Below are positions 30,501 through 32,839 of a stretch of 32,839 nt of DNA, one piece after another. A program made the translations under genes and the position numbers. Origin of the DNA: JBMZCV01 sp049613665 (GTDB taxonomy: Bacteria > Bacteroidota > Bacteroidia > Chitinophagales > UBA2359); the NCBI GenBank assembly GCA_049613665.1, contig JBMZCV010000042.1, positions 1-32,839 on the forward strand, read 5' to 3'. A model generated the notes under the pieces. That model ran no database searches and was not told where the DNA came from. It saw only the letters and a list, made by a program, of their open reading frames with translations. Positions within the stretch are counted from its first letter, which is position 1; each line of letters starts with the position of its first letter.

Positions 30501-32154
30501 GTATGAACACTGTGAAGAAGTTGAGGTAATTGATAATACACCAAACTCTTGCTTACACTTTGATAATATGGACAAAATAAGTGTACCAAATTCTAATACT
30601 ATATTAGATGGAATTGGAACTGACGATTTTACTTTCGAAGCAAAAATAAAAGCAGGGGCAGCAGGACAAAATATACATCCGACTATTTTTTCTAATAGAA
30701 TAGGTGCTTCTGGCGTTACCTTTTTCTTTCATAACCAATGGAATGGTGCTGTAAACAAATTATTATGTGTTCAAATAGGTGGTCAAAACCATTTTATCCA
30801 TGAAGTAGGAGGAGGCAATAATGGCATAGACTTGTTTGATGATGTTTGTCATCATATAGCGGTTTCGAAATCTGGAACAATGTTGTCTTTTTATATTGAT
30901 GGTGCTTTGATTGGAACAAAAAATATATCAAACGCTAATATAGCCACAGGAGGTAATGTCAGTATAGGCAATGATAGTTTCAATAATAATGGCTTTTTAG
31001 GCAATATTTCAGACCTTAGAATTTGGAATGTTGCACGCACCCAATCTGAAATAGAAGGCGATATGAATATGGCATTAAACGGAAGTGAAACAGGTTTGGT
31101 AGCTAATTGGTCTTTGAATGATGGAACAGGACAAAATGTAGTTGAAATAGCAAACAATCATAATGGTGTTTTAGGCACAGATAATACTGTTGAAACAAGT
31201 GACCCTGTTTGGGGTTATGACTGTTGCGAAACAGTTTGTGCTACTTGTAATCAAGACGATACTTGCTGCAAATGTGATGAAGAGTTTTATTTCGATATTA
31301 GTTTAGGACTTTCATCTTTCTTCAATGGCTTGACAGGCAGCTTTGCACCTATCGGCGATTTTGATGAAAATTGTGATAGCGTAGATTGGATTTGGGGCGA
31401 TAATACACCAAATGACAACACGCTAGGCAATCAAAGCATCACACATACTTTCGCTAATGATGGTGTTTATTTTGTTTGTATGGTTGTATATAGAGATGTT
31501 GACCAAAATAATGAAGCTGATTGTTTCGCTGAATATTGCGAGGAAATTGAAGTCGTCACTTGCACAAATTCGACAAACTTGTGGGAAACAGACCTTACCT
31601 GTAATGGTGTTGTGCTACATTGGAATGCCATAGCAAATGCACAAGCTTATCAATTGAGAGGTGGATTGCAAAATAGTAACACATTTACTGTTTTTCCTCA
31701 AACAACAGCAACATTCAAAACTATCGCTAATGGCTTACAAAGCAATACAAGCTATCAATGGAGTATTAGAACAAAATGTAATGATGTGTGGACATCATGG
31801 TATGCACCACATAAAGTATTTACAACCCTTGTTTGTTTAAATAATAAAGAATATAATCCAATTCCTGATCCTTTTGCTAATAAAACAGATGCTTTTTTCG
31901 AAGAAAATACATTCACTATATATCCAAATCCAACCCAAAGTGATATATATGTATATTTCAATAGTATTTCAGCAGAAACAACAATGCTTAAAGTCGTTGA
32001 TATTTTCGGAAAAACAGTCTTAGAAAAATCTGTTGAGTTGCAAAAAGGCGATAACGATTTTCAATTACAAGTTGAAAACTTCAAAGCAGGCACTTATTTC
32101 CTAGAAATAGAAAGCGAAAGAGGCAGAATGACTAAGAAATTTTTTGTATTATAG
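27511..32154 (+). CDS. Giant LamG/PKD surface protein with T9SS type A sorting domain
   Basis: A 1547-residue secreted protein. The signal peptide has core LCYVSILLLVSIFDSYGQ. The N-terminal 430 residues look like a beta propeller of the SBBP type (VEDVAIDMNNNVYVTGEF, YQIALNDCEELYATGT). A PKD-like domain follows near 580-670 (VYWDFDCNGINDA). Two nearly identical modules then repeat with a 342-residue period: a LamG/concanavalin-like domain (671-890 and 1013-1232; DDFTFEAKIKAG, HHIAVSKSGTMLSFYIDGAL, SDLRIWNVARTQ), a Cys-rich linker (CCETVCATCNQ...CCKC) and a PKD domain (WIWNDNTPNDN; WIWGDNTPNDN). A fibronectin-III domain lies near 1352-1440 and a type A sorting domain (FTIYPNPTQSDIYVYF) from about 1467. 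I prefer the ATG at 27511; a TTG at 27457 would add a charged leader. LamG/PKD proteins of this kind commonly bind polysaccharide or act as adhesins. Confidence 0.92.
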   Translation: MQNFHLNFIISTTQKLFLRLCYVSILLLVSIFDSYGQPNWDYVNFPSSTQYTISEGSCIDANDNIYTLERAPSNFHYRLAKYNNGSMVGSPLAMPSGVLFSHITYNHITHDNTNTYLVGDSNFTGLIYSVDQNMSSVVVLEQIAMTDAFIELQGVTVHNNELYVVGNLKILAAATTATADFGDGSPWTISQATSFVAKYSLTSNQWVWKKKILGGNHGSVEDVAIDMNNNVYVTGEFRNALTVYDNTTTPYTFTNSQEHNYLLRFDNNGGFDATWGVKQEMASGNEHRTFDVKIDPDDSAVYYLASDKIMKHSTVGSGSLLWTKQLQTALPGLPEIYQIALNDCEELYATGTTGGGDVLQLHICGGTFFAIGMNKLTGVTTNNWVSNSTSSESRGTAVLTDSNDKVHISGCFGNGASPECYQSIVIDVNHISTTNLGTFLGRIDDIEHSDCCVPEAIASFINPLRVTQMGSFYGDIDVAVFCDELFVDGSSSECESGYFIGLSEFDLQTWTDINVLHAAWVTPSTQAPNNINIKNFIPTGYQFKPNTVYNFRLAVGNPWDATDIWFMVDCCCDDFVSMILNTPIATTVSGTTVTFTPPTGLQTNADVYWDFDCNGINDAVSQGNGTVSWTYPSPGNCNYVACMTAENDQNTGDICRAKQTKFVTINENCESCLYFDGSDGVSVPSSNTILDGIGTDDFTFEAKIKAGAAGQNIHPTIFSNKIGASGVTFFFHNQWSGAVNKLLCVQIGGQNHFIHEVGGGNNGIDLFDDVCHHIAVSKSGTMLSFYIDGALIGTKNISNANIATGGNVSIGNDSFNNNGFLGNISDLRIWNVARTQSEIEGDMNMALNGSETGLVANWPLNDGTGQNVVEKANNHNGILGTSNTVETNDPVWGYDCCETVCATCNQDNTCCKCDEEFYHNVSLGFSSFFNGLTGIFTPIGDFDQTCDNIAWIWNDNTPNDNTLGNQNITHTFPNDGIYNVCMIVYRDIDQDGVIDCEYEHCEEVEVIDNTPNSCLHFDNMDKISVPNSNTILDGIGTDDFTFEAKIKAGAAGQNIHPTIFSNRIGASGVTFFFHNQWNGAVNKLLCVQIGGQNHFIHEVGGGNNGIDLFDDVCHHIAVSKSGTMLSFYIDGALIGTKNISNANIATGGNVSIGNDSFNNNGFLGNISDLRIWNVARTQSEIEGDMNMALNGSETGLVANWSLNDGTGQNVVEIANNHNGVLGTDNTVETSDPVWGYDCCETVCATCNQDDTCCKCDEEFYFDISLGLSSFFNGLTGSFAPIGDFDENCDSVDWIWGDNTPNDNTLGNQSITHTFANDGVYFVCMVVYRDVDQNNEADCFAEYCEEIEVVTCTNSTNLWETDLTCNGVVLHWNAIANAQAYQLRGGLQNSNTFTVFPQTTATFKTIANGLQSNTSYQWSIRTKCNDVWTSWYAPHKVFTTLVCLNNKEYNPIPDPFANKTDAFFEENTFTIYPNPTQSDIYVYFNSISAETTMLKVVDIFGKTVLEKSVELQKGDNDFQLQVENFKAGTYFLEIESERGRMTKKFFVL
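29552..31577 (+). repeat. 1026-bp direct duplication inside the LamG/PKD gene
   Basis: Two tandem units (about 29552-30577 and 30578-31577) are offset by exactly 1026 bases. From 29718 to 30084 the second copy (30744-31110) is identical over 367 bases. Outside this core there are scattered substitutions, and the PKD part after about 30110 is clearly more diverged, including amino-acid changes. Confidence 0.9.
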
Positions 32155-32196
32155 TATATATTGGCAAAATGCAAATTAAGTAACGATACAAATATT

Positions 32197-32240
32197 AAGG
32201 TAGTAGGCATTTAAAAAATGCCTACTACCTTCTTTTGTTT
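32197..32240 (+). terminator. Intrinsic terminator
   Basis: A perfect 16-bp stem (AAGGTAGTAGGCATTT / AAATGCCTACTACCTT) with a 3-base loop, followed by a T-rich stretch. It shares its AGGCATTT core with the terminator at 12984. Confidence 0.88.
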
Positions 32241-32353
32241 TGTCCAAAAAAGTAAAAACAGTCTTTAAAAGGCTATTTAATGCTTAAAAACCAATAAAAT
32301 CTCAGACTTTACAATAAAATATGTAAATAGGCACGAAATAAGCACTTTTAGAT

Positions 32354-32384
32354 TTGGTAAATTCAAAATAAAGATTTACCTTTG
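32354..32384 (+). promoter_or_regulatory. Tandem promoter P1 (TTG-N20-TACCTTTG)
   Basis: TTG at 32354-32356 and TACCTTTG at 32377-32384. The spacer is shared almost exactly with P2 and P3. A 20-base perfect palindrome (TTAGTTAAATATTTAACTAA, 32409-32428) lies just downstream of its start site. Confidence 0.85.
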
Positions 32385-32467
32385 CAAACCGAATTTGAGA
32401 GAACTACATTAGTTAAATATTTAACTAAGTTTTTGTAAAATAAAAATTACAAAAAACGCTTTTAAAT

Positions 32468-32498
32468 TTGGTAAGTTCAAAATAAAGATTTACCTTTG
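32468..32498 (+). promoter_or_regulatory. Tandem promoter P2 (TTG-N20-TACCTTTG)
   Basis: TTG at 32468-32470 and TACCTTTG at 32491-32498. It lies 114 bases after P1 with near-identical spacer and downstream bases. Confidence 0.85.
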
Positions 32499-32580
32499 CA
32501 CTCGCTTTGAAAAAGTAGTCTAGTTGAAATGTCAGCTAGGTTTTTGTGAAATAAAAATTACAAAAAAATACTTTCAAAAT

Positions 32581-32611
32581 TTGGTAGGTTCAAAATAAAG
32601 ATTTACCTTTG
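32581..32611 (+). promoter_or_regulatory. Tandem promoter P3 (TTG-N20-TACCTTTG)
   Basis: TTG at 32581-32583 and TACCTTTG at 32604-32611, 113 bases after P2. The start-site region GCACTCGCTTTGAAAAAGTA is identical in P2 and P3. Confidence 0.85.
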
Positions 32612-32726
32612 CACTCGCTTTGAAAAAGTAGATGTTTTGCTAAGAATTAATTTTTTAGAAATTATCTTTCAAATCAAACTTTAAAAAGCACAAAAAATAA
32701 AAAAAGCAGATTTTAGCAAAAAAAGC

Positions 32727-32757
32727 TTGTAGAGTTAGAATAAAGTTTCTATCTTTG
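32727..32757 (+). promoter_or_regulatory. Promoter P4 (TTG-N20-TATCTTTG)
   Basis: TTG at 32727-32729, 20-base spacer, TATCTTTG at 32750-32757. Its sequence is unrelated to P1-P3 outside the consensus boxes. It lies closest to the boxA-like leader. Confidence 0.8.
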
Positions 32758-32763
32758 CGTTCA

Positions 32764-32794
32764 GCTTCGCTAAAAAGAAGCAACAGTTCTTTGA
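32764..32794 (+). promoter_or_regulatory. Leader hairpin and boxA-like antitermination site
   Basis: A small hairpin GCTTC/GAAGC (32764-32781) is followed by AGTTCTTTGA (32785-32794), close to the rRNA boxA core (TGCTCTTTAA in E. coli) and typical of sequences upstream of Bacteroidota 16S genes. Confidence 0.6.
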
Positions 32795-32839
32795 TTATAA
32801 AGATAGTATAGGAAGTGAAATAAGGTCATAGCGGATTAA

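Larger units (their letters stand above)
32155..32839. other. Non-coding region: terminator, tandem promoters, rRNA-type leader
   Basis: About 685 bases with no gene. They hold the terminator of the LamG/PKD gene (32197-32240), four plus-strand promoters and a boxA-like leader reaching the window edge. The layout fits the upstream region of an rRNA operon; no 16S sequence is in the window. Confidence 0.75.

Noticed and set aside
29865..31157. Two near-identical 88-residue minus-strand frames
   Set aside because: They are antisense shadows of the duplicated LamG domain and recur only because the DNA is duplicated.

Overview
The window is AT-rich chromosomal DNA from a member of the Bacteroidota. 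The evidence is promoters of the TTG-N19..21-TAnnTTTG type, no useful Shine-Dalgarno sites, three large secreted proteins with C-terminal domains typical of the type IX secretion system or of Bacteroidota adhesins, and a HemD/DUF4271 gene pair. I cannot name a genus; the long PKD/LamG adhesins and the 494-residue family suggest a Saprospiria- or Chitinophagales-like lineage.

Layout. 1-450: a four-hairpin repeat and a second repeat family, no gene. 451-2464: a small ferredoxin-fold-like protein, then (minus strand) a VTC-domain protein and a cysteine synthase/CBS-type enzyme. 2919-4846 (minus): uroporphyrinogen-III synthase and its usual neighbour DUF4271. 5602-7356: RecJ. 7961-8920: a DPM1/GtrB-like glycosyltransferase. 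9020-11568 (minus): a small secreted protein and a YyaL/SPATA20-like thioredoxin-domain lipoprotein, apparently one operon. 11569-12384: a structured non-coding region with paired operators, promoters, a mini-terminator and 51-bp tandem repeats, followed by a small basic orphan protein. 13069-15644: a TetR regulator divergent from a neutral-ceramidase-like hydrolase without a signal peptide. 16023-17060: a bestrophin-like channel. 17178-32154: three large surface or secreted proteins, a smaller T9SS cargo protein and a 494-residue protein of unknown function. 32155-32839: four tandem strong promoters and a boxA-like leader that I read as the upstream region of an rRNA operon starting just past the window.

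The most unusual content lies between the genes. At least nine copies of a ~105-bp repeat are scattered through the window. Each full copy has two hairpins and a conserved tail holding a TAnnTTTG-like -7 box, and several end 13-40 bases before a start codon, as if the repeat were a portable promoter/leader cassette. A second, ~196-bp family is built from four nested hairpins and has two copies. There is also a 171-bp triple-nested palindrome, a 51-bp tandem array and a 1026-bp intragenic duplication with 367 bp of perfect identity. No CRISPR array, tRNA, transposase or complete phage module was seen.
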